Shown here piece by piece: positions 23,301-33,600 of a stretch of DNA of 64,000 bases; position 1 is the first letter of the stretch; each line of letters begins with the position of its first letter. Below the pieces are notes generated by a model, which saw only the letters and a list, made by a program, of their open reading frames with translations, ran no database searches and was not told where the DNA came from. The stretch comes from Tribonema minus. Its lineage: Eukaryota; Sar; Xanthophyceae; Tribonematales; Tribonemataceae. The translations under genes and the position numbers were made by a program. The stretch spans positions 1-64,000 of the forward strand of contig JAFCMP010000268.1 in assembly GCA_017506865.1 (NCBI GenBank). The letters run 5' to 3'.

Positions 23301-25635
23301 GGCTTGCCAATTTCTGGCAGGTGGCACCATTGTGATATCCGATTTGGTCAGAAGTGCAGCAGCAGCAGCAGCAGCAGCATGTCATTGATGTCAGGCCAGC
23401 GGCACATCTGATGCAAAGATGACGTCAAGTAGTACGACCTGCAAGTTCAAGTTGGCGGCAAATCAATTGGACAATCGACAAGGTTTGAATCGCGCAACAC
23501 ACCGTCGGGACCTGAATCCAAATTGGGAATGCCACGTGTAAACCCGAAGGCTTTAATCGAATTTATGCTCAGTTGTGATGATCTGGGCGTAGGTATATTA
23601 ATAGTCAACGCCGAGAAGTGAATTACCGTCATGTCGCTATTCAATAAGTTCAAGCCGGCCGGTCACCTATTAGTAATTAAAACAGGCGTTTGTTTGTAAA
23701 CGTCGGACAAGCAAATTGAATCAAGCCTTGAAATGATGTATCCCCACTGGCAGGCTTATATGGCAGGTTTATAGCAAGTTGACCCCTATGAGCCACCCTT
23801 ACACACTGTGGCACCACACAATAAGCCCACATTCTGGCTGTTTGCGGCGCGTACAGAACGGCTTTTTGTAGTTCAAGCCAATGTTGAGTTTTGCTTGTTT
23901 TCGGCCGCACGTGCTCCAGGACTTGAAGGAACTGTGCATGCGTACAAAGTCGAAACAGGCTCAGAAGTGGGCTGCAGATGTTGGAAGGCAGCGTTGCATC
24001 ACAGATGCCTTCAAGAGGGCACCCTAAGCCACTCGTGCATGCAACAACAGCAACTTCACTTCAACGAGCAGCACTACGCACATCAACACGAATCGGGGGT
24101 CGGCATGAATACAGCAAATGTATTACCCAGGCTTAAATGGTTTTGGAGCCAAATATCACTCTAACTACATATCCGGCCGGTTTAAATAGCGACATGACGG
24201 TATGTAGCAATTTCAAAACAATTTTTTCTGCACTGAGGATCTTGAGATATCCTGAGGGTCAGGGTTAAAGTTAGGGTTGAGAATTAGGTTTAGGGCTGAG
24301 TTGAACTTTGAACATCAGTTTCAACTGTGAAGTTGAACCTAACGTAGCAAATTTCAGCTTGAACTAGAAATTTGAAATGTGCATGTGCTCAGTTAGTGTT
24401 AGTGTTCATCGTGTTCATCATGGCATCCCAACCAACTTCAACATTGTTCACTTCAACTAATCATCTAAACATCATGAACATCATGATCACGCTGAAATGC
24501 AGCACTGAAAGCTGGCGGGGTTCAATTAGACTGTCAGTGAGTCTGAGACTTCGCCAAAGTGGTTTGATGCTGGTCCATGGCTGCAGCCTGTCAGTGACTC
24601 AGACTCGGAGGGTCCCGTATTCCCAAAAATCCAGGTCCCGTTCTTTGCGATTCAAATCTGACAGCACATCATTGGCAAGGCTTAGCACCGCTATGCATTC
24701 ATAAATAATTCTTTTTGCCAAATCAAAATTACATTAAAGTCAACACCAAAAACATAACTCTATGACACAGCCAACAATGTTGGCAATTAGAAGGTCGCCA
24801 GGGCAATCGCTCATTGACAATTCAGTCGCTAAGCCTAAGGCTTGCCCATGCTGAGAGTGTGTCCACCAGCACCAAACTCATTCGGGTCGCGGTGCCTGTT
24901 GGCATGTCGGACCAGTGACTGACTGTCGTTCACTAATTGAATACACGGCACGCTTCTCCGAGCGCTCCGTCCACTGGCACGCAACATGATTTCAAAGCTG
25001 CACATATTGCACATATTATGCAGCAGCCGCGACACGATGAGTTCTATAGAATTTAATATCATGTCATCGACACGTTGCGAATGCTGCCTTCGCGTTGCTG
25101 CAGCTTTCGCGTGCAGAATTGCAAGCACCATGAGCGACAGCGCCATCTGCCGCAGTGGCTGAACCTCTTGGAGCGCTACAGGTGTTGCTACCGGTGGCTG
25201 AGTATTTGACAGCTAGCGCCTAGCCGAGTATTATATAATAATACTACAGTAGTAGCGGACTCGTCAATGCTCGGGCGTCGAAGATAGAATGACTAATGAT
25301 GGCGATCACTAAGTAAAAAACTGGTTAACTGTTTGACATCAACATGGCATGATGGCATGATGCAGCTGCCGTCACGGTGGCGGCAGCAGCTGCGCTGAAC
25401 AACGTGCTGAACATCGACAACGCACCTCTAAATTGGGTGTTTTCACTTCTGCTCTGTTGGCATTCTTCCTGGCGTGGTAGGAGAAGTTATTCCAACCCCA
25501 GTCGTCGATGAGGATCGTGATGATGTGCGGTTTGGCGAGTGTGCTTGCGGCGGTGACGGCGTCGGCGTACAAACCCAGCGCAAACAAGCATGCGGCGGCT
25601 GTCCCAAGCAACTTGAAGCCTGCCATGATCATCAT
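8396..25635 (-). CDS. Secreted sulfatase (arylsulfatase type), 554 aa, 7 exons
   Basis: Hydrolyses sulfate esters with a formylglycine made from cysteine; probably secreted. Exons in transcription order: 25635-25426, 23313-23121, 19661-19578, 14235-13857, 12947-12848, 10240-9803, 8656-8396. They sum to 1665 nt, all introns are GT-AG, and phases agree (0,1,1,2,0,0). The start was chosen because a signal peptide follows at once (residues 1-30, hydrophobic core 9-29). Family marks: metal-binding Asp44-Asp45 in ILIDDWGW; formylglycine motif C88-T-P-T-R92 and QTGRNP; GKWHAG with Lys149 and His151; THAVHAP with His252; SDNGG with Asp314-Asn315; LRGGK with Lys334; a C-terminal LFNV..DPSE block. All expected catalytic residues are present. 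Introns are 2112, 3459, 5342, 909, 2607 and 1146 nt. The last junction (LSV to LDCG) is least certain; an extra small exon near 9600-9650 is possible. Confidence 0.93.
11470..11870 (+). mobile_element. Retroelement 3'-end fragment, copy A (in sulfatase intron 5)
   Basis: Encodes a degraded peptide with VPFVQELYGRLGK and, after a frame change, ELAKRIMAYTRGAR. This pattern resembles the extreme C-terminus of reverse transcriptase proteins that carry a restriction-like endonuclease. It is followed by a non-coding tail with GCTGCTGCGTTGACGCAAAC, TTCTCGATTGCATAGGCAAC and CTCCCTTGGGCCTTTATA. Copy B at 18.6-19.45 kb is clearly homologous. It lies antisense inside the sulfatase gene. Domain assignment is by pattern only. 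Confidence 0.7.
16275..16530. repeat. Degraded tandem copies of the GTCGTACAGGTACCGAGATG motif
   Basis: At least five copies of a roughly 45-60 bp unit, starting near 16278, 16303, 16372, 16433 and 16493. Each has GTCGTACAGGTACCGAGATG followed by GTATCGACAACA with substitutions. The same words form the arms of the hairpin at 6645-6770. The second copy carries a 6-bp insertion (16307-16315, AGCCTGAGG where its siblings have AGG). It lies inside sulfatase intron 3. Confidence 0.85.
17180..17260. repeat. Cluster of TACTAGTAG-type short palindromes
   Basis: About 80 bp made almost entirely of overlapping CTACTAGTAG, TACTAATAG and GGCCTAC words on both strands. It sits immediately before the short transposon at 17282. 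The same words are scattered through the introns and intergenic DNA but are densest here. Confidence 0.8.
17282..17851. mobile_element. Short non-autonomous DNA transposon (MITE-like) with ~38-bp terminal inverted repeats
   Basis: The left end (17282-17319) begins CTTGTCTATAATCAAGGACA. The right end (17811-17851), read on the minus strand, begins CTTGTCTATAATGAAGGACA. Both continue through GGACG to a T-rich segment and GTT. The right arm has 6 extra bp (17824-17832). Inside, the sequence near both ends repeats a GGGGTGGACATC word next to T-rich and AATTAAAA segments (17329-17390, 17700-17780). No transposase frame is present. No clear target-site duplication was found. It lies in sulfatase intron 3. 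Confidence 0.8.
18628..19455 (+). mobile_element. Retroelement 3'-end fragment, copy B (in sulfatase intron 3)
   Basis: One plus-strand frame runs 18628-19224 with a single stop at 18973-18975. Its C-terminal half (VPFVQELYRRLGK, then AMHSALCS) matches copy A at 11.5 kb. The non-coding tail after it (19380-19450) is also the same, except for 12 extra bp at 19368-19385 made of two nested 6-bp insertions. The upstream part is Ala-rich and I cannot place it in a domain. Confidence 0.7.
20290..20905. mobile_element. Short element with TTTGAATTGCGAAAAACGGG-type inverted ends, copy 1
   Basis: Left end AGTTTGAACTGCGAACAACG at 20290. The right end at 20879-20905 reads on the minus strand as AGATTTAAATCGCAAATTTG. 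The interior has two tandem copies of an approximately 95-bp unit (20435-20530 and 20535-20625, TGCTCAGTGTGATG... CATCCATGGTATGC). No coding capacity. It lies in sulfatase intron 2. Confidence 0.6.
22710..22800 (-). repeat. Retroelement 3' tail, minus-strand copy
   Basis: The reverse complement contains GCTGCGTTGACGCAACATTT, CGATTGCATAGGCAAT and TAAATACAAGTCCATA, matching the tails of copies A and B. Only the tail is present, as expected for a strongly 5'-truncated retrotransposon insertion. Confidence 0.75.
23481..24659. mobile_element. Short element with TTTGAATTGCGAAAAACGGG-type inverted ends, copy 2
   Basis: Left end AGGTTTGAATCGCGCAACAC at 23481. The right end, read on the minus strand from 24659, is AGATTTGAATCGCAAAGAAC followed by GGGACCTG. 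The copy is about twice the length of the others, so a nested insertion is likely. The interior shares GTGCTCAG...TTCATC...ATGGTATCC-like blocks with copies near 29.4 and 30.0 kb. It lies in sulfatase intron 1. Confidence 0.55.
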
Positions 25636-28600
25636 GTTGGGTTCTGAACAGGTTGAAGCGTAGGGGGGGAAGTCGACGCCAGGACTCTCTCTGGAAACCA
25701 ATCTCCGAGCAGCAGCAGCTGAGTGCTGCCGTACCGCCTTGTACTCGCGAAAACCTTTGGCGGCGGCGGCAGGCGGCGGTTTGGGTTTTGGGGCCCCGTG
25801 GTGCGTCATGTCATCGTGTCGCGCCAAGATTCGATATCATTGCTGGCTGTGCTCTGGAACGCATTATGATCATGTTGGCTGCCTGCCTGACTGACTGACT
25901 GGCTGGCTGCCGGGCTGATCCGAGTCGCCTTGGACCTTGAAAAGTGTCGACAACGGGCAGCGGCAGCGGCGCCCTGAAACTTCGACTGCGACCTCTCGGC
26001 ATCACCGTGACTCAAATCAAAAGAGGCTGCGCGCACGACGTGAGCACGACACGCAGCAGATGCACGCGCCTGTTGAGCACAGGTGTTAGGCGCTACCTAC
26101 GAGTCTGATTGGCACGCTAGCGTCGGCCTGCAAGCTAGCGTGCACACAATCGTCTGTTGAGCACACAATTTTCGATTGAGCACAATTGAGCACAAAATCG
26201 TCGATTGAGCAGAAGGCGTCGATTGAGCATACAAGCGTCTGAGTACACAAAGTGTCTGTGTTTGCCGTCTGTATCGCAGCTGCATACCACCATGACGTGC
26301 TCTCACACGCAAGCTAGCTAACATACTGGCATTTCAACAGGCAAGCTCAAAACAGCTCACTGAGGAACACTACGAGCCGAGAGGTCACAGTCGAAGTTTC
26401 GGGGCGCTGCCGCCGCGACGCAGCAGTCGTATATCGCCCGCCCGCTGTGCACTTTGAGGCAAAGCGGGGGCAGCCGCTGCTGTACTTGGAGGCGGCGCAC
26501 TGGAGGGCGCACTCAGTCTGGAAGCCAGGCCTTCGCGCAGATTGAATTTCCAGTTTCCAGGTGAATCAACATCCATTGGACGTACGTTCGTTCATTGACA
26601 ACTCCCTAACGGCTCTAATACTAACATGAACATGTTGCGGCATGGTATTACAAGCCTTTAAGTAAGTGAGCATGGTCACCTTGCCGAGCAGCATTTACAG
26701 CCTGCCAGCCAGCGCAGCTTCAAGTTTTATGAATGTATACTTTTTTGACTTTTTGTTTTTTGTGTGATTTATTACTGTACTGTGTTGATCTGACCACCAC
26801 TATTGGCGATATATATTATCCCCAAGAACTATACTATCCCAAGAAATACTGTACTTTACTCTACTGCATGTTGATCTGACAACCACTCTTGGCGATATAT
26901 ATTATCCCAAGAACCCCAACCCCAAGAACCACAACTACTGGCACGCATGACTGCAGTATGCTGGTGCGCACATTTGATTCTTCCAGCAATGTAGCGCAGC
27001 GCGCACAGAGATTGCCAGCTGTTTGAATCAGTATTATATGTAGCTGGCAAGAGCTGCTCGGAGACTCAGTGTTCAAAAAAAAATCCACAATGCAGCGGCC
27101 CTCCGCGCAGCCCTGCGGCGGGGCCAGAGTCAGGCCATGCAATCGGCAATGCCAATACTGCGCCACTCAGTCTGACTGGCAACGGCAAATGCAGATAGCA
27201 CGCGCCGTGGACCTTTAAGTTAGCTTCTCGCCATGACATGCAGTGAATAAAAGAATGACAATAGAAAAAACAATACTAATACTATTTGGCCGGGGAAGTT
27301 CAACTTCCCCTAAGTTCAGTTGCAACTGGGATGAACTTAGGGCTACTGGAAACTAAATACACGAAATCACTCCTGGGTGCTCATGGACAAGTTGAACATT
27401 TGCACAATCCGCGCAATGTCATTCAACATAATTCATAGTCACTTGGTGTTTCAATTGGGATTCATTTTGTTGAGCTTCTCAAGTGTTGCTGAATAAACAA
27501 CTGTTACATTCAATCACTCACCCAGTCTGGCTACTCCAGTTGACATTCCATTAGCACATTTAGCACATGCAATAACTGCAGACTCAGAGGACAGCTGCCA
27601 GCTGGTGAGCCCAATATTCATACTGCAAACTGTCAGTGAATCAGCTGCCAATTGCTAACACTACTAGTTGAATAACCCTATAGGATATATTAGTAGGCTG
27701 TAGACTGTCAGTGAATCAAATCCTAACCCTCACCCTCAGGCTAACTCATCTACCGTAAATCAGGTCATGGGGGACTCTGAAGTTGGATTTTGGCATCTAC
27801 TCAAACCTTCGCATTAAGCTCAGTCACGGTGACATCAGGCCCGGGCTTCAAGTCACTGTCACATAATTTAATAAGTTAAGGTTCATTCATTCAATGAATG
27901 AACCTTAGGGTTAGGGTTAGAGTGAGATTTTTCTTTTCGAAACTTACTAAGTTATAATTATAGTAAGTTTTGAACATGAACTATCTGATATTATGTGTCA
28001 CATGGGCATGAAACAAGGGGTGACTTCCAGTTGTCAAAACTTTTCAAAGTTGAAGCCCAGCCTAATTGATTTGCTCACCTGTAATTGGTGCTCCAGTGGT
28101 ATCCACAAGATACTGGGATAGTATACTATTAGCCTAACAGTCAGGCGGGCAGACCGAATTAACTCATTATGATACGTTGGCTGCGGCAGCCCGCTGGAGC
28201 AGGCCGACCGAGTGCATTGTCACCGACTGCAAGCACCCGGTCCGATGGAGTGCCTGGGAGTAGGACCTCGAGAAGTAGTACTCCATCGAGTAGACTACAG
28301 TCACTGTGATACTCGGCCCCATGATGCCGTCTTGAAGGTAAAAAAAAAATAGGCGATGCCTGGCTGGATTTGGGATCTTCAACTCGAGCGATTATTTCAA
28401 TTTGCGGAGGCCTCGGGTTACATTCAATTTTTTTTAGATGCAATTAAGTATTACTAACTGTTGTTGAACCCAGCTTGCATTATGCCAGATATTGTTAAAA
28501 TTTCCTTGCCTTTTTTCACATTAAATTTTGCTGCCTGCCAGCGAAAATGAGACAGCGACACGTATATTATATGCTCTTGAAATATTAAGTAGACTGAGTT

Positions 28601-30623
28601 TCAGTAACCTGAATCAGACAGTCACAGTGACTGACAGATGCCTACTAGGCTGGCAAATCGAACCAGCCTGAGTAAGCAGCATCAAGTTTTAACCCTGGGG
28701 CCCGACAGCCTGAGGTTTGACTTGCACTGGCAGCATAACATATTGGAGCACAGGCAATAGGTTTGAATTGCAAAAAGCGGGACCCGCTTCAAAACGGGAC
28801 CCCCACAGGTGTAAACTCTTCCATTGGCAATGGCATGACTTCGTCTCAAGTGTGATAATATATGGGTATAACAGTCACAGACGCTCGTGCAATGAAATGA
28901 ATAAAATTCAAAAATGTAGCAAAACGATTCTTTTTCTATGCTCAGACACTAGAGATATCCCATGTTTTGACTTGAACATGAACTGTGACTGTGAACTTTA
29001 AAATTTATTGCCGATAAAGTGCGACAACTACTGCTATCATAGTCAACAAGTTAATTATTTGGTATTATTGCTCCGACCATTTGTTCATCATTCATTAGGC
29101 GGTCTTCTTAATTCAAAGTTATATGCGTTATTCTGTTGCTGTTGGGTTAGCAACCCTTATTCTTCTACCAGTAATACCTACCATCCTGAAATGAGGTAGC
29201 GTTCGAGAGGAGCTACGTTCCCCTCAGGCTCTCAGACTCGCAGACATCGCAAGGTTTGAATTGCGAAAAACGGGACCTGATTCCAAAACGGGACCCACAG
29301 GGGTGAACTCTGCAAATGGACTTCTCTCAATTGTGATGACGTGCCACTGGGTGTAATAGTCATGCCTAGAAATAACCAATTACAAAACAGATTTTTAATT
29401 CTACGCTCAGGATCTTGAAATATACCATGTTGAACTTACACTTGAACATTAACCTAAATTCAACTACAAATTGAAGTTTGAAAGGTGCTCAGTGCTCTTC
29501 ATGGTATCCTAGTTAGCTTCAGCACTGGTCCCTTCACCTAATAACTTCAACATCATGTTGAAAATCAGCAGCGAACGCTGGCAAGGTTTAACCAGACTTC
29601 GCCAAAATGCTGCCCATGGGTCCCGTTTTTACCAATTAAGGTTCAGAATCCGTTTTGCGCAATTTAATCCTCGCAGTCGCGTTGATACAAATTGCTACGG
29701 CTCTAAAGCAGCTGCTGCATATATACAGACTGAGTGACACTGCTAAGCTTTGCGTATATCATACCCAGGAGACCTCATACTGGCTAGCGTACACACACTG
29801 AGTGACACTGTTAAGCTTTGCATAAATCATAGTATTACCCAGGAGACCTTTAAGCTTTGCGTAAAGCACAGAATTACCCAGGAGACCTCTTACTGGCTAG
29901 CTCACACTGTGGCACATGAAGCTTGATGTTGAACTTCAACCGGAACTTGAACGCAAGTAGCAGATTTCAACTCCAAATTGAACTTCTTGAAGGTTAGTAA
30001 ATGTGCTCGGTGCTCATCACGGAATCCAAGCCAACTTCACCACTGATGCTTTCACTTTGTAACCTCAACTTATGTTCCAAATATTATTGCAATGAACGCT
30101 GCCATGGCAGGATTCATTGACAACTAGAGCTTTGGCCAATTTGCAAGTGATTTGATGCTGCCAGTGGGTCCCGTTTTCCCAACAATTCACTTACAGGTCC
30201 CGTTCTTGCTGTTCAGACCTTGCGATCGACTTTGATACAGCAACTAATAAATGATATTATTTGAATTACACAGTATACTATAGTAACTATGATAATCATA
30301 CATCAACACGTACAACGCGGCATCATGCTTATCATCATGGTCAGTTGCACTCATGATTGCAATCTGGCAGCAGCAGCCGTTAACAGATTGAATTGAATTT
30401 TTTGTTTTTGCTTCTGCAGACTGAGTGCTGTACCGTGTGAAATAGACTGGATTCTCCCGTCACGGTACGGGATACCATATGCGGCCAATCGGCTGCGGCA
30501 GCATGAACCTGAAGGGGTTACTAACCCTACTCCTCATTCAACTTGACGTTGCAAGAATCAACGCTGTCCTGGTTGCGGATCATCATGGTAATGAGTCCAG
30601 AAAGACCAATACTACTACTAGTC
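25636..30623. other. Repeat-rich intergenic region between divergent genes
   Basis: Separates the minus-strand sulfatase start from the plus-strand Pro/Thr-repeat gene start, so both promoters should lie here. Contents: a CTGACTGACTGACTGG stretch near 25886-25910; a direct duplication of about 75 bp (26785-26850 and 26870-26925, TTGGCGATATATATTATCCC); and several short inverted-repeat elements between 28.7 and 30.3 kb. A 63-codon minus-strand ORF (26576-26385, ATG start, Ala/Pro/Ser-rich, locally GC-rich) could be a small gene or an exon. Its support is weak. The sulfatase frame is open upstream of the chosen start, with an in-frame ATG near 25809. Confidence 0.5.
28759..29670. mobile_element. 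Two adjacent copies of the TTTGAATTGCGAAAAACGGG element
   Basis: A first left end at 28759 (AGGTTTGAATTGCAAAAAGC) is followed by homologous interior but no clear right end. A second, complete-looking copy spans 29252-29670: left end AGGTTTGAATTGCGAAAAAC, right end on the minus strand GGATTAAATTGCGCAAAACG. Both interiors share GGTGTAAACTC/GGTGAACTC, GTGTGAT/TTGTGAT and a downstream CTCAG...GATAT block. A related right end without a visible left end lies at 30194-30220. Confidence 0.6.
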
Positions 30624-33600
30624 ATGGAGCGCAAGGCAATGGGCAGCCTGGTGCCACTGCGGCATCTGCTTCTGTTGCTGGCGATCATCCTGGCTACTGG
30701 TCCAGGAGTGCGGACCCGCACGCATTTCCAAGACGCCTTGCTGCTACGCAAGAGCCCACTGCAGGAGCAGCGGTAGGTAAGGTCAGTCTAGTAGTTCTGA
30801 GAACATCACGCGTGCAGGGCTAGCACACCACACTGTACCAATGCAGCCTGAGAGCGCAGGCTCTTGGAGGCAAACGGAGGCAGCCAAAATTGACACACAC
30901 ACTTTGTGGTGACTCAACCGGATATTATGAAGAAACTTTAAGATGGTCACCTGCCGTGGCAGCCGTACCGGTTGTGAAACCAGTGGCTGTTGGACTCATG
31001 AATTCGCGAATGCCTTACTAATTAACGTTATAGCTATAATAGTTGTGTGTGCACGCATGATCATCATGGCGAGGAGATACTATTAGAGCGCATGACGGGA
31101 GACCCTCGGAACTTGAAGTTTGTGATGCTCATGTGCTCCGGCACACCACATTTAATTTCAATTTATATACTTCTACCTTCAACTTTATGGTGCTCCTGCC
31201 AGCCTGAGGGCTTGCTGTACCACTGTGACAGTGACTGTCACAGTGACTGAGCTTAAAAGCTTGTGCACTGCGGCACGCTTAGCAGCCTGAGGGTATACTA
31301 TACTTAGTCTAGTAGCCGTATCCTTCTGGCCTTAGGCTACTAGGGGTGCCAGGACACCGGGCCCACACTCATCACATACTTGAGTCACTCGGTCTTCATA
31401 TACTGCAGTAACTACAGTAACTATGAGCCGTGTTTCAAAGTTAACAAAACGGTTCAAATTAGTTGCTCCGGGCCACTGGCATGTACCTCACATTCCGTGT
31501 CTAGAACTCCATTGGCAAGCCCATTGACAAGTTCAGTAACTGCACAGTGCCACTGATGACTGACTGCGCAACAAATTGTACTACTTGCTAATAGTCTAGT
31601 AGCTGCAGCTACAGTAACTGTCACAGTCACTGTGTTAGCAAAGCAGAGAGAGTTGGCTATTAATGATATTTGGAACATAATGATTCTGTGCTGCAGCACA
31701 GTTTCTTGATGATCATCGTGATGCAAGTTGGTATCAGCAACATCATGATGCGCTCCCTCGGCGAGTCGCCATGAATTCGGGTCATCGATGATCATGTTGG
31801 GCCCCAAACCTTCCAAATTGAATTTGAAACCGCTGGCAGCCCCACTGGCATCAGATGATCTGCTGTTAGCAGCAGCGGGGAAGTTGAGAATTCATTTGTG
31901 GGGCGAGAGGTAGCTCAGAGGGACTGGGAGGCTATGAGTCAGCCGCCAGACTTGACGTTAATTTTTTCGCCAACGGGCTCAAGCCTTACAAGTAGGCTTG
32001 ATGGGCGACAACTTTGTGCCGCCTGTCCAACTCACACAGCTCACCCTTGGTCGAAGGGAATAACACTGCAGCCAACTGTCACACCCAGTCTGAGAGCCAC
32101 GCCTTCAAAAATGCCAAGTTGAACACGCATTGCCAAGCCCACAGGCAACTTGCTTGAAGCCAGTGTCGGACAACCAGAACACCAAGTACAGTCAGGCTGA
32201 CCAGAAGGCCAACGACTCGGAGTATGTGTTGCCGCACCACCATGCCAATCGCTACTAGTAGTCCCGGGGCCCACTGCTCAGGCATTTCGGTGACCCCACT
32301 GTAACCATCCGATTCGTCATTACTGTCCCAAAGTGCCTGGCTCTGAGCCAGTGCCATGCAGCAAACGGATCAGCAATATGTTCAGCTGTTACAGCAATGA
32401 TTGTATTATGATTAACATCAACATGACATTGTCATTGAGTCTGAGATTCATTCGAAGTTACTGCTAGTCAGTAGCTGTTACAGTAACAGTTTCAAACTGG
32501 CTCCCAAGCCTTCTCTTACTATTAGTAAGTAGACTCAGTCTGGCTGCCAAAGCTGAGCTGGTGCACTGTCACAGGGGCAACACTGTCAGTTGCAGTAACC
32601 TAAAGCAAACTCTTACAGTTATTGTAGCTGCTTGTGCCACAGTGGTGGTGGTCACGGTCACCGTGACGGTGCTGCAGCAGCTGCAGTGCTACTGGCGCGG
32701 TGCTGCCGCCGCCGCCGCCGCTGCTGATCATCACTGATGGCATGATCATGATGCCGTGTTCCAAGTCAGCCTGAGGCTGGTAATCATGCCATTGTGCGCA
32801 TGAATGTCATGATGGAGAAACTTTGAATGCGCTCTTGTATATTATATGTAAAATATATGTGTATTTATGATATTATACATATGTGCTAGCAGCTGGAATG
32901 TACAGTTTGCAACGAGTCGGCCATCTTGCCATTCTGAATCATGTACTTCAAAAAACGTACTATTCGAATCATGAGGCCACGGTGACCATCTGATAAACGC
33001 CGTGAAGTCTAATGCGTGGTGCCACAGTCACACGGTGTCACAGTGACTCTGAGAGTTGCTTGTCAATGTTGTTCTGTAGCCTGAGTATGGCGATTGGGAT
33101 GTCGGTGAGGGCCCAATTCATTGTCAACTTGAAATTGAACACACAGCTGCCAGCAAATCTGCTAGGGTTACTTAGTCTAGTAGCTTCAACTTCGACTAGT
33201 CTAAGAAAGGCAAGTTGCAAGAGCCGACCAATAAAATAGACCTGGAGATTGACGGGCGGAAAGTGTCCAGCCTGAGACGCAGATGAGATGGCGGCGTAAA
33301 ATTTCTGTGTCACGCATCGAGGTACGTATGGACTTGTATTCTACAAAGGCCCAAGGGAGGCCGGGTTGCCTATGCAAATCGAAAAGCTTGCGTCAACGCA
33401 GCAGCCTAGGCTGCGCTGTGCCCTAGGAGCTTGAATATCGCAACGAGGTACTACTAGTAGTACATAGTGTGCAATTAATTTTGGGCTCCGGGTGATCCGT
33501 CACCCAGACTGTCCTGTTACTGGCAGTGACTCGGAGTGCGTACTCATGCCACATTGGTGACCACAGTGACTGGCAGCGCTTAGCCTACTAGGTTATGTCG

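Noticed and set aside
28159-28443. Possible minus-strand exon of a second enzyme gene
   Set aside because: Two frames are open but neither has a recognisable motif or matching splice sites.
31898-32122. Confident internal exon of the Pro/Thr gene
   Set aside because: It ends in a PT-like peptide, but no acceptor and donor with the required phases were found. Kept only as a candidate within the gene entry.
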